Source: DASXRC01 sp036506495 (GTDB lineage: Bacteria > Actinomycetota > Actinomycetes > Mycobacteriales > Micromonosporaceae). Taken from it: a stretch of DNA of 23,949 nt. Below, in pieces: positions 1 through 6,756 of this stretch. The stretch lies in NCBI GenBank assembly GCA_036506495.1, contig DASXRQ010000003.1, positions 1 through 23,949 on the forward strand, written 5' to 3'. Under the pieces are notes generated by a model. It was not told where the DNA came from. It was given only the letters and a program-made list of their open reading frames with translations, and did not search any database. Within the stretch, counting starts at the first letter, position 1, and the number at the start of each line of letters is the position of its first letter. The position numbers and the translations under genes are program-made.

Positions 1-113
1 TGCCGGGCGACGATCTCGAGGCACTCGCTGTGCGACAGGTCGACCTCCCGGCGCGCCCGGGCCTCCGCCCGCAGCGCCTTCGCCATGACCTTCGCGTCTC
101 GGAACGTACGCAT
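1..113 (-). CDS. Glyoxalase-family protein, N-terminal fragment (runs off the left edge)
   Basis: Only the first 37 codons are in the window. The protein begins MRTFRDAKVMAKALRAEA and continues with LSHSECLEIVAR. This resembles the N-terminal segment of actinobacterial 'glyoxalase superfamily' proteins, which usually read like DAKxMAKALR...LSHSEALELVA before the metal-binding fold. The ATG at 113 is chosen because GGAGG lies 7-8 bases upstream (complement of about 121-126). Another ATG at 128 lies further upstream and overlaps that ribosome binding site, so it is less likely. The catalytic part lies outside the window, so the activity cannot be judged. The family call rests on a short match and on memory of the family, not on a search. 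Confidence 0.6.
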   Translation of the reverse strand, partial: MRTFRDAKVMAKALRAEARARREVDLSHSECLEIVAR

Positions 114-132
114 GATCTGATCCTCCATGTCC

Positions 133-176
133 GGCGAACGATGGTGATCAGTGCTCGCGTTGCTGATTCGTTCGCC
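133..176. repeat. Interrupted inverted repeat upstream of the glyoxalase-like gene
   Basis: GGCGAACGA (133-141) is matched by TCGTTCGCC (168-176), and ATCAG (147-151) by CTGAT (163-167). A 5-base bulge (142-146) interrupts the left arm and an 11-base loop closes the structure. It lies 20 bases upstream of the start at 113, so it could be an operator or a leader hairpin for that gene. Function is inference. Confidence 0.4.
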
Positions 177-303
177 CATGGATGGATCAGCGGAATCGAC
201 GGAGAATGCATTCACCGAACCCGGAAGGGCGCGAGCGGCTGGCTGCATCGGCCGAAGATCACGCTAGCCGGGCCGGCCGTGCGGTGTCAACGGAGGTAAG
301 GGG

Positions 304-939
304 GTGCACGACATGCGTCTCCGAATCGCGGTAGGGATCGCGGCCGCGGTCGTGCTCGCCGGCGTTGCCGTCGGTCTGCTCCAGCGGTCGCCGGCTGCCA
401 CGCCGCGCTCGGGCGAAGCGCCCAGCGCGTCGCCGAGCGCGTGGCCGACGCCGACGGCGTCGCTGACCCCGTCGCCGGCGGCACCGGTCCGCGCGGCGCC
501 GCAGGAATGCACGGTCGACCAGCTCACGGTCCGCCGCGGCGGCGAGGACGCCGGCTCCGGGCACCGGTCGCTCGCCCTGATCCTGACGAACGTGGGTCAC
601 ATGACGTGCCGGTTGCGCGGTTATCCGGAGGTGGCCGCGCTCAACGCGCGGGGCGCCGTGGTCGCGCGGGCGAAACACACGCGGTCGGGGTACCTCGGCG
701 GTCTGGATGCCCCCATGCCCACAGTGGACCTCGCACCGGGCCGGTCGGCGTCCGCGATGGTAGAGGCGCTGGCCTTCAACCCCGCCGACGGCAGTGCCTG
801 CACGGCGTACGCGAGGTTGCGCATCACGCCGCCAGGCCAGACCGGTTCCGTCACGGTCCGATGGACGAGCGACGGGTGCAGCACGCTCGAGGTTCATCCG
901 GTGGTGCCGGGCACGAACGGTTCGTACCGGGTCGCCTAG
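304..939 (+). CDS. Exported DUF4232 domain protein
   Basis: This 211-residue protein has a short charged start (MHDMRLR) and then a hydrophobic stretch, about residues 8-27, that looks like a signal peptide or membrane anchor. A Pro/Ser/Thr/Ala-rich linker follows to about residue 65. The remaining domain matches the DUF4232 pattern in my reading: four cysteines (in QECTV, MTCRL, SACTA and DGCST) that could form two disulfides outside the membrane, and a Gly-Tyr-Pro turn (RGYPEV). DUF4232 proteins are exported actinobacterial proteins of unknown function, often lipoproteins; I see no clear lipobox here. GTG at 304 is chosen because GGAGG sits at 292-296, 7 bases upstream. ATG at 313 would leave a 16-base gap. 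The gene stands alone, 43 bases before the toxin-antitoxin pair. Confidence 0.8.
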   Translation: MHDMRLRIAVGIAAAVVLAGVAVGLLQRSPAATPRSGEAPSASPSAWPTPTASLTPSPAAPVRAAPQECTVDQLTVRRGGEDAGSGHRSLALILTNVGHMTCRLRGYPEVAALNARGAVVARAKHTRSGYLGGLDAPMPTVDLAPGRSASAMVEALAFNPADGSACTAYARLRITPPGQTGSVTVRWTSDGCSTLEVHPVVPGTNGSYRVA

Positions 940-946
940 CTGCCGG

Positions 947-982
947 TTGCCGCAGCAACGTGATATGACTAGAATACTGGTC
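947..982 (+). promoter_or_regulatory. Promoter of the toxin-antitoxin operon with overlapping operator-like palindrome
   Basis: A -35 box TTGCCG (947-952), a 17-base spacer and a -10 box TAGAAT (970-975) are directly visible. The -10 ends 7 bases before ATG 983, the expected distance for a leaderless mRNA whose first base is the A of the start codon. The 16-base imperfect palindrome GACTAGAATACTGGTC (967-982, 12 of 16 positions symmetric) covers the -10 and the transcription start. That is the usual place for autorepression by a Phd/YefM antitoxin. Repressor binding is inference. Confidence 0.7.
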
Positions 983-1273
983 ATGACGACGATTCCGCTG
1001 GCGGATGCGAAGGCGAGGCTCTCCGCCGTCCTCGACGAGGTCCGCGACACCCACGAACGCGTGGTGATCACCCGCAACGGGCGGCCGGAGGTGGTGCTAA
1101 TCGCCGTGTCAGACCTGGAGGCGCTGGAAGAGACCCTGGACTTGCTGTCCACGCCGGGCGCGCTGGAGCAGATCCGCCAGGCCGAGGCCGACATCGCCGC
1201 CGGCGACGTGATCGACGCCGCGGAGCTGCGCCGCCAGCTCGGTGCCCGCGCGATGCGGGAGCAGCGTGGCTGA
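983..1273 (+). CDS. Type II antitoxin, Phd/YefM family
   Basis: This 96-residue protein has the typical antitoxin layout. The N-terminal DNA-binding and dimerisation half reads MTTIPLADAKARLSAVLDEV, then VVITRNGRPEVVLI and VSDLEALEETLDLL. An acidic, then basic, alpha-helical tail (about residues 60-96) should wrap the toxin. The ITRNGxPxxVL segment is the best recognised family signature. I prefer ATG 983 because a -10 box ends 7 bases before it. ATG 965 is in frame, but using it would put the -10 inside the gene, and it has no ribosome binding site. The last codons overlap the toxin start by 8 bases (1266-1273), so translation is probably coupled. Expected role: neutralise the toxin and, with it, repress the operon. 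Confidence 0.88.
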   Translation: MTTIPLADAKARLSAVLDEVRDTHERVVITRNGRPEVVLIAVSDLEALEETLDLLSTPGALEQIRQAEADIAAGDVIDAAELRRQLGARAMREQRG

Positions 1274-1556
1274 GGAGGAACCCTACAAGCTGTCGCTCGC
1301 GCCGGCCGCGCGCCGGGCACTGACTGAAGGGCCGCCGATCGGCCTGCCGATGGCGGTGGCCGCCGCCGTGGCCGAGTTCGTTGCCGGGCCTCTGCTTGCG
1401 CGGCCCTACGGCGTGGGCAAGCCGTTGACCAACGAGCTGGCCGCGTACCACTCGGCCCGCCGCGGCGCCTACCGCGTCGTGTACCGCATTGACGACAAGA
1501 CGCACACCGTGCATGTCGTGCGCATCGATCACCGCGCCGACGTTTACCACTCGTAG
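1266..1556 (+). CDS. Type II toxin, RelE/ParE superfamily
   Basis: This 96-residue protein begins VAEEEPYKLSLAPAARRAL and ends with the family's characteristic C-terminal strands: LTNELAAYHSARRGAYRVVYRIDDK followed at once by HVVRIDHRADVYH. RelE members cleave ribosome-bound mRNA, while ParE members poison gyrase. The RxGxYRVVYRI and RIDHRxDVY segments fit RelE-type interferases better, but sequence alone does not settle it. GTG 1266 is chosen because it gives the usual 8-base overlap with the antitoxin stop and removes a non-homologous N-terminal extension. The antitoxin's own coding bases GAGGAGG-like just after the start do not form a proper upstream ribosome binding site, so coupling to antitoxin translation is likely. 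The two genes form a complete, apparently intact module. Confidence 0.87.
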   Translation: MAEEEPYKLSLAPAARRALTEGPPIGLPMAVAAAVAEFVAGPLLARPYGVGKPLTNELAAYHSARRGAYRVVYRIDDKTHTVHVVRIDHRADVYHS

Positions 1557-1596
1557 CCGCACCAGATGGCGACATCCGTCGTTCGCCGGTGTTGCT

Positions 1597-1626
1597 GCCA
1601 GCGTTGCTGTCACCATCGGCGCTGGC
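1597..1626 (+). terminator. Weak candidate hairpin after the toxin gene
   Basis: GCCAGCG (1597-1603) and CGCTGGC (1620-1626) form a 7-base-pair stem with a 16-base loop about 40 bases after the toxin stop. There is no T-tract. It may end the operon, but a chance pairing in GC-rich DNA is possible. Confidence 0.3.
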
Positions 1627-1708
1627 CGTTGAGCTCGTCATCGGCGTCAGGAAAACGCCAGCCAAAGACTGCGGTCGTGATCGGCGGACGGCTCGAAGGC
1701 CGCGCTGA

Positions 1709-1857
1709 CTCCACACATACTGTGTACCTGCCGGGGATACCCGGTCCTCGTCCACAACACTGCCGGCTGCGATGTCGATGCCCTGGACTGCATACTGCGC
1801 CTGTGCGCCGAGCGCATTGGCCGGCCTCATAGGGAGTGGTCGTCGAGATGGAGGTAA
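1709..1857 (+). pseudogene. Frameshifted remnant of a Hint/RHS-type polymorphic toxin C-terminus
   Basis: Bases 1709-1741 translate as LHTYCVPAGDT. After a one-base gap, bases 1744-1857 continue as VLVHNTAGCDVDALDC... and end at TAA 1855-1857. Joined, the two pieces read HTY(Y)VPAGDT-P-VLVHN. That is the junction found at the end of Hint/pretoxin domains in RHS and other polymorphic toxins of actinobacteria, just before the variable toxin domain. The expected codon between T and V is present as only two bases (1742-1743), so the frame is broken. A TGA at 1706-1708 closes the frame upstream, and no RHS or Hint body is visible. Only about 30 codons follow the VHN motif. I read this as a decayed scrap of a larger toxin gene, perhaps an orphan cassette end. 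The motif match is from memory of the family. Confidence 0.65.
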
Positions 1858-1892
1858 CCGGGGTCGCGCGGTGGGCTGTCGGCGCCCCGGCA

Positions 1893-3002
1893 TCAGGCCG
1901 GTGTCTCGAAGCGGATCTCGCGCGTGACCGCCGCGGGCGCGAGGAAGGCGAGCAGGTCCGCGCCCTCGGCGGTGAGCGCGTCACCGTCCGGTGTGGACAG
2001 TGGGGCGAACGGCCGTACCCTCAGCGTGGCCGCGTCGCGTGTCATCTCCATTGACCAGAACCCTGCGGTGAAGCCGTCCAGGAGGATGAGGCGGGGCGCC
2101 GGGCCTTCGGGTTCGAGGTCCTGCGCCCGGTACGCGTCCGTGACGACCCGGCTGCGGTCGGCGTGTGACAGCAGGAGGTTGTCGAAGTCGTACAGGAAGC
2201 GTGCCGGTGCCGGCGCATCGGGCCCTGGGCGGGGCGCGTCCGGAAGGTCGAACAGGTCCACGCCCAGCTCGTCTCGGAACGTGACGAGGCGCGGTCGCAG
2301 CCGGTCGACCACCTCGCGCAGCCTGGTCAGCCCCGACCACACCTGCACATCGCGGACGCTCGCCGGCCCGAAGGCGCCCAGATACCGGACGACCATCTCG
2401 TCGACCGGGTACTCGCGTACGAGGCCCTTGCCGACCCAGGACTCCAGCGGCGCGTGCGCGGCCCGTCCGCTCGCACCCCAGACGCCGCGCGGTGGCACCT
2501 GCACGAGCGGCACGTACGCGCGGACGACCTGGGCAAGGGAGGCCTCGTCCCAGCCCGGCCACCGCTTGCCCAGCTCCCGGCCGAGCTCACTGAAGATGAG
2601 CGGACGCTCGTCCAGCACGGCGCGGCCGGCCGCCGCGATCTCCTCCAGGTCGAGATCGGCGAGGTTCTTGCCGAAGTTGCTGCGGAACGAGCGTTCACCA
2701 ACAGGCGCGAGCAAGGGGCGCAGGGCGAGCGCGTCGGCCGCGGAGACCAGGTGGACGGTGGAGCGCATGAGCGCGATGCGCACGACCTGGCGAGCGAGCA
2801 GCAGGTCCGCCACGACCTGGGGGTCGAACCCGGCGAGCCGTCCCCAGAGCCCGACGTACCAGGTGTGTGGCGTCTGGGCTTGCAGCCCGACGAGGTGTTC
2901 GATCGCCTCGAGCGGGTTCATGGTCGATCGGTCGAGCAGCAGCTGCCGGGCCAGCGTCGCCCGGTTCAGCGAACGTCGGTCCAGTGTGGTGGCGGCGGCC
3001 AG
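1893..3002 (-). CDS. HTH_42 (AlkZ-like) winged-helix DNA glycosylase-family protein, probable CTG start
   Basis: This 369-residue protein belongs to the winged-helix HTH_42 family. Characterised members (AlkZ, YcaQ/AlkX) are DNA glycosylases that remove bulky alkyl adducts and crosslinks. The AlkZ group is known for a catalytic Gln-x-Gln, and this protein has LQAQ at residues 40-43. Other family-like stretches are RIALMRSTVHLVSAADALAL, SELGRELGKRWPG and the late FTAGFWSMEM. No ATG, GTG or TTG lies upstream in frame at a sensible distance. The CTG at 3002 has GGAGG exactly 5 bases before it (complement of 3008-3012). The first standard start, ATG 2921, would remove 27 conserved residues including LDRRSLNRATLARQ and has no ribosome binding site. 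The gene diverges from the LuxR regulator. Activity on DNA is inferred from the family. Confidence 0.82.
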   Translation of the reverse strand: MAAATTLDRRSLNRATLARQLLLDRSTMNPLEAIEHLVGLQAQTPHTWYVGLWGRLAGFDPQVVADLLLARQVVRIALMRSTVHLVSAADALALRPLLAPVGERSFRSNFGKNLADLDLEEIAAAGRAVLDERPLIFSELGRELGKRWPGWDEASLAQVVRAYVPLVQVPPRGVWGASGRAAHAPLESWVGKGLVREYPVDEMVVRYLGAFGPASVRDVQVWSGLTRLREVVDRLRPRLVTFRDELGVDLFDLPDAPRPGPDAPAPARFLYDFDNLLLSHADRSRVVTDAYRAQDLEPEGPAPRLILLDGFTAGFWSMEMTRDAATLRVRPFAPLSTPDGDALTAEGADLLAFLAPAAVTREIRFETPA

Positions 3003-3016
3003 CGGATCCTCCGGGA

Positions 3017-3031
3017 TACATCGCGGATGTA
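3017..3031. promoter_or_regulatory. Palindrome TACATC-gcg-GATGTA in the divergent promoter region
   Basis: A perfect inverted repeat with 6-base arms and a 3-base spacer lies just upstream of the CTG-start HTH_42 gene, next to its ribosome binding site. Together with the palindrome at 3044-3061 it suggests a protein-binding region controlling one or both divergent genes. The binding protein is unknown. Confidence 0.45.
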
Positions 3032-3043
3032 GCAGACCAAGAT

Positions 3044-3061
3044 ATCCGCCAGCTGGCGGAT
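3044..3061. promoter_or_regulatory. Perfect 18-base palindrome ATCCGCCAGCTGGCGGAT
   Basis: All nine base pairs on each side match with no spacer. It sits between the start of the HTH_42 gene (3002, minus) and the start of the LuxR gene (3120, plus), a natural place for an operator. A perfect 18-mer palindrome is unlikely by chance at one given intergenic site. Which regulator binds is not shown. Confidence 0.55.
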
Positions 3062-3119
3062 GTTCGAGATGGCGGACCGAGTGCAGCGTGGTCGGCGTGG
3101 TGTGCCTACCGGTGCTCCA

Positions 3120-5924
3120 ATGACTCCCTTGATCGGCCGGCAGCGCCAACTCGACCGGGTTCGCGGCTGGGTGTCCGAGCTGGCGGCCGGGCGCGGGCGC
3201 GCCGCGCTCGTCGAGGGTGAGCCCGGGATTGGCAAGACAGCGATTATGCGGTCCGCCGCCGACGACGCCGAGGCGCTCGACTGCCAGGTGCTGTGGGCGT
3301 CCTGCGACGAGCTCAGCCAGGCGTTTCCGCTCGTGCCGCTGCTCGACGCGTTCGACGCCGCCAGGCACGGTGATCGCCTCGGGTCGCGCATCGCCGAGCT
3401 GCTCCGGGTCGAGACGGCACCGGGCCACCGCGTGGACGTGGTCGCTCCCGCGGTGGAGCGTCTGCTCGCCGCCATCGACGAGGCGTGTGCCGTCGCGCCG
3501 GTGTTGCTCGTCGTTGACGACCTGCAGTTCGCCGACCAGGCGACCGTCCAGACCCTTGGCCGGCTGGCCCGCTCGGTCAGCCAGGTGCCGCTCCTGGTCG
3601 TCGGCACGGCCAGACCCGTTCCGCGCCGTGACGACCTGACGGCGTTGCGACGAACCGTGGACGCGGCCGATCGACTGCGCCTGCACGGTCTGTCGAGTCG
3701 CGAAGTCGTCGAGCTCGTCGCGCATACGGTCGGCGGTTCGCCGGGCCAGCGCCTGCTGCGGCTGGCCGAGGGCGCCGGTGGCAATCCGCTCTACCTCACC
3801 GAGCTGCTCGACGCGCTGGCTCGCGGGCGCCTGCTCAACCCGGTCGACGACTGCGTGGAGGTTACCGATGGCCGCACGCCCGACTCGCTGGCCGATGCGA
3901 TCGTCGACCGGCTCGAGTTCCTGTCGCCGTCGACGCGCGGCGTCCTGCAGGCTGCGGCGCTCCTGGGTGTGGAATTCTCCGTCGCCGATCTCGCCGTGGT
4001 GTCGGGCCGTCGGATCAGCGACCTGCTCCCGGTCCTGGACGAGGCCATTCTCGCGGGCGTCCTGCGAGACGACGGCCCAGAACTGGCCTTCCGACATCCG
4101 CTCATCCGCGCCGCGTTGTACCGGGAGCTACCGGGCGCGGTCCGCGCCGCCTGGCACTACGACGCCGGTCGAGCACTTGCGGAGGAGGGCGCGCCGCCGG
4201 AGCGCGTGGCCCGCCAGCTCATGCCCGCGCTTGAACTGCCCGATGGCGGCACCGTGGCGGCCGATTGGCTGGCCCGCTGGCTCGAGGTGACCGGCCGGCA
4301 GCTGGTCGGTCAGGCGCCGAACGTGGCGGTGCCGCTGCTGGGCCACGCGGTGACCGGCATGCCGGCCGACGCCGCACCGTACGACCTGCTGACCTGCCGG
4401 TTGGCCGACGCCCTGTTCCGGTTGGGCCACGTGGCACGGGCGACCCAGGTCGCGGACGCCGCGCTCGCCCACGTCACGCGCCCGCACCTGCTGGTCGATC
4501 TGCACTGCACGCTGGCGGCATGCCGCGCGATGCGCGGCCGGCCCGAAGAGTCGCTGCCCGAGTTGGAGCGGGCGTCGAACGCTCCCGGCATCGGGCCCGG
4601 ACACCGCGCGCGGCTGCTGGTGCTGACCGCTCGCGTCCACCTCAGCCTCGGCCGGACGGACACCGCGAGCCAGGTCGCGCAGGCTGCCCTCGCGGCCGCG
4701 ACCGAGGCCGGCGACACCTGGGCGACCGGCGGAGCGCTGGGCACGCTGACGTTCGCGGTGATGATGCGCGGCGAGGCGGCGGCCGCCATGCCGATGCTCC
4801 GCCGTGCGATCGCGGTCGCCGAGGGACACCCGGGCCTGACCGACCTACGGCTGGTCCTCCAGGTGAACCAGGCCGCGTCGCTGGGCGACCTGGATCGCTA
4901 CGACGAGGCCATCGAGGCCGCGGTTCAGGCCGTGCGGCTCGCCGACGACGCCGGGAACGTCGTGCGGCTCGCGCAGGCCGAGAGCGTACTCGGGGAACTG
5001 CTCTTCGACGTGGGGCGGTGGGATGACGCCCTGGCGGAGCTCGACGTCGGGTTTGGACTGTCCAAGCATCCGTTCGCGGAGTGTTGCGACCGGGGCGTCG
5101 CGGCCACCATCCGGCTGCACCGTGGCGACCCGCTGGCAACGGAGAACCTCGCGCGTGGACGGGAGTGCGCCGCTGACTCCAAGCGCGTCAGTGGCGCGCT
5201 GACACTGGCCACGAGCCTGGAGCGCGAGCAGGCCGACCGACCCGGGGAGGCATTCGCCGTCCTGCGCGACGGGCTGAACTCGCTGTCAGAGGAGGTCGAT
5301 GAGGCCATCGTCCTGTTCGCCGACGCCGTTCGTCTCGCCCTGCTGGTGGGCGACCGACCCGCCGCGCGTACGTTCGTCCAGCAGGCCGAGCAGGCCGCCG
5401 CGGCCTCGGACGTGCCGCACCGGCAGGCGATCGGGGCACACTGCCGCGGCCTGCTCGACGGCGATTCGGTCCTGCTGCGCCGGGCAGCGGAGCTGTACGC
5501 GACGGCCGGCCGGCCGTTGCCGCGGGCGCAGGCGCTGGAGGCAGCGGGCGTGGCCCTGGCCGAACGGGGCGACCTCGCCGGCGCGCGCTCGCAGTTCAGC
5601 CAGGCCTTCACCACGTACACACAACTGGGTGCGGCCTGGGATCTCGCGCGCACCCAGGCGACGTTTCGCACCTACGGAATCCGGCGCGGGCCGCGGGTCA
5701 AGCACCGGCGGGCAGATCAGGGTTGGGAGAGCCTGACCCCGACCGAGGTGAAGATCGTGGATCTGGTGGCCCAGGGCAGGTCAAACCCGGAGATCGCCGC
5801 ACACCTGTTCCTGTCCCGGCGGACCGTGCAGACCCACGTGTCGCACGTGCTGGCGAAGCTGAACCTGCACTCCCGCATCGACATCGCCCGCGAGGCGAGC
5901 CGGCGAGACGCTGCTACCCAGTAA
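3120..5924 (+). CDS. Large ATP-binding LuxR-family transcriptional regulator (LAL/MalT-like)
   Basis: This 934-residue regulator has the three-part LAL architecture. The N-terminal AAA-type ATPase starts at MTPLIGRQRQL, with Walker A GEPGIGKT (residues 33-40) and Walker B VLLVVDDLQ (128-136). A long helical, TPR-like middle region spans about 300-860. A C-terminal LuxR helix-turn-helix lies at about 871-930, with LTPTEVKIVDLVAQGRSNPEI, then FLSRRTVQTHVSHVLAKL. Such proteins are usually pathway-specific activators triggered by an unknown ligand. An in-frame ATG at 3060 exists, but the codons from 3060 to 3119 lack the strong G/C third-base bias of the rest, and it overlaps the palindrome. ATG 3120 is preferred although no clear ribosome binding site precedes it. 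The regulator may control the divergent HTH_42 gene. Its end overlaps the small minus-strand gene by 11 bases. Confidence 0.9.
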   Translation: MTPLIGRQRQLDRVRGWVSELAAGRGRAALVEGEPGIGKTAIMRSAADDAEALDCQVLWASCDELSQAFPLVPLLDAFDAARHGDRLGSRIAELLRVETAPGHRVDVVAPAVERLLAAIDEACAVAPVLLVVDDLQFADQATVQTLGRLARSVSQVPLLVVGTARPVPRRDDLTALRRTVDAADRLRLHGLSSREVVELVAHTVGGSPGQRLLRLAEGAGGNPLYLTELLDALARGRLLNPVDDCVEVTDGRTPDSLADAIVDRLEFLSPSTRGVLQAAALLGVEFSVADLAVVSGRRISDLLPVLDEAILAGVLRDDGPELAFRHPLIRAALYRELPGAVRAAWHYDAGRALAEEGAPPERVARQLMPALELPDGGTVAADWLARWLEVTGRQLVGQAPNVAVPLLGHAVTGMPADAAPYDLLTCRLADALFRLGHVARATQVADAALAHVTRPHLLVDLHCTLAACRAMRGRPEESLPELERASNAPGIGPGHRARLLVLTARVHLSLGRTDTASQVAQAALAAATEAGDTWATGGALGTLTFAVMMRGEAAAAMPMLRRAIAVAEGHPGLTDLRLVLQVNQAASLGDLDRYDEAIEAAVQAVRLADDAGNVVRLAQAESVLGELLFDVGRWDDALAELDVGFGLSKHPFAECCDRGVAATIRLHRGDPLATENLARGRECAADSKRVSGALTLATSLEREQADRPGEAFAVLRDGLNSLSEEVDEAIVLFADAVRLALLVGDRPAARTFVQQAEQAAAASDVPHRQAIGAHCRGLLDGDSVLLRRAAELYATAGRPLPRAQALEAAGVALAERGDLAGARSQFSQAFTTYTQLGAAWDLARTQATFRTYGIRRGPRVKHRRADQGWESLTPTEVKIVDLVAQGRSNPEIAAHLFLSRRTVQTHVSHVLAKLNLHSRIDIAREASRRDAATQ

Positions 5925-6129
5925 GGGCGCCCATTCTGGCCAGCCGCGCCGTGGGCACGCAGCGCGCCGACCCGGCCCGGATCGGGCCGCCCACCGTCGA
6001 TAGATGCAGCGCCAGGTGTGCGCGCATGCCCGCGTCCCACAGGCTCTGTTCCATGTCGGGCGGCGCGATCCAGCGGTGGGAGTTGTCGCTGTAGTGCAGG
6101 TCCTCGTCGCCCGGTCGCAGCACGCCCAC
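5914..6129 (-). CDS. Small hypothetical protein, 71 residues
   Basis: I do not recognise this family. The protein starts GVLRPGDEDLHYSDN, continues HRWIAPPDMEQSLWDAGM and RAHLALHLSTVGGPIR, and has no signal peptide or membrane segment. Three things favour a real gene. GAGGAG lies 8 bases upstream of GTG 6129. Its codons carry the strong G/C third-base bias typical of the window. No other gene occupies this stretch. The stop overlaps the 3' end of the LuxR gene by 11 bases in convergent orientation. Upstream it diverges from the phosphoesterase gene. No function can be assigned. Confidence 0.6.
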   Translation of the reverse strand: MGVLRPGDEDLHYSDNSHRWIAPPDMEQSLWDAGMRAHLALHLSTVGGPIRAGSARCVPTARLARMGALTG

Positions 6130-6242
6130 GACTGACGCTCCTCGGTAGCCGGTCCATGGTCAGGACACAGACTCCCGAGCCGGGGCGGGGCGAGATAACC
6201 GCCAGCTCAGTGAGATCTGAACGCCGCGGCACAATGGCGGGC

Positions 6243-6749
6243 ATGCGGCTGGTAATGACCGCCGACACCCATCTGCCCGTACGAGCGAAGGACTTGCCCA
6301 GACAGCTGTGGGCGGCGATCGACGCGGCGGATGTCGTGGTACATGCCGGCGACTGGGTCGACGTTTCGCTGCTGGACGCGATCGAGCAGCGGGCCCGGCG
6401 GGTGATCGGCGTGGTCGGCAACAACGATGGCCCGACGCTGGCCGCCCGGCTGCCCGAGGTCGCGCGAGCCGAGCTGGATGGCCTGCGGCTGGCCGTCGTG
6501 CACGAGACCGGGCCCGCCGCCGGACGGGAGCGTCGGTGCGCCGCGCGGTTCCCGGACACCGACGTGCTCATTTTCGGGCACAGCCACGTGCCGTGGGACA
6601 CCGTCTCGGATTCCGGCCTACGGCTGCTCAACCCGGGGTCGCCGACCGACCGCCGGCGGCAGCCGACGGGCACCTTCCTCACCGCGGACGTTTCCGAGGG
6701 CCAGCTCACCCGCGTCGTTCTGCACCGCGTGGCGCGCTGGCCCGGATGA
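6243..6749 (+). CDS. YfcE-type metallophosphoesterase
   Basis: This 168-residue protein carries the full calcineurin-like metal-binding set. It has ADTH (Asp8, His10), GDWVD (Asp37), GNND (Asn60 onward), His87 in VVHE and GHSHVP (His113, His115). The small size matches the YfcE/MJ0936 branch of cytoplasmic phosphodiesterases, which use two metal ions; the natural substrate is generally unknown. ATG 6243 is preferred because the -10-like CACAAT (6230-6235) ends 7 bases upstream, the leaderless geometry seen elsewhere in this window. The in-frame ATG 6234 lies inside that box. The stop codon is 7 bases from the stop of the next, convergent gene, and the two stops form the ends of a small inverted repeat (6747-6759). 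Confidence 0.88.
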   Translation: MRLVMTADTHLPVRAKDLPRQLWAAIDAADVVVHAGDWVDVSLLDAIEQRARRVIGVVGNNDGPTLAARLPEVARAELDGLRLAVVHETGPAAGRERRCAARFPDTDVLIFGHSHVPWDTVSDSGLRLLNPGSPTDRRRQPTGTFLTADVSEGQLTRVVLHRVARWPG

Positions 6750-6756
6750 CGCGACG

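Larger units (their letters stand above)
1557..1892. other. Gene-free stretch between the toxin and the HTH_42 gene
   Basis: No intact gene with a plausible start, codon bias and ribosome binding site is visible on either strand in these 336 bases. The stretch contains the weak hairpin at 1597-1626 and the polymorphic-toxin scrap at 1709-1857. The rest shows nothing I recognise. Its base composition is slightly less GC-rich than the flanking genes, which fits decayed or acquired DNA. Confidence 0.5.

Noticed and set aside
259..1893. A 544-codon open frame on the minus strand
   Set aside because: It lies antisense to the DUF4232, antitoxin and toxin genes, is extremely Arg-rich and has no family resemblance, as expected for antisense reading of GC-rich genes.
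3003..4097. An N-terminal extension of the HTH_42 frame into the LuxR gene on the opposite strand
   Set aside because: The residues are low-complexity antisense translation, have no family resemblance, and would overlap the ATPase domain of the regulator.
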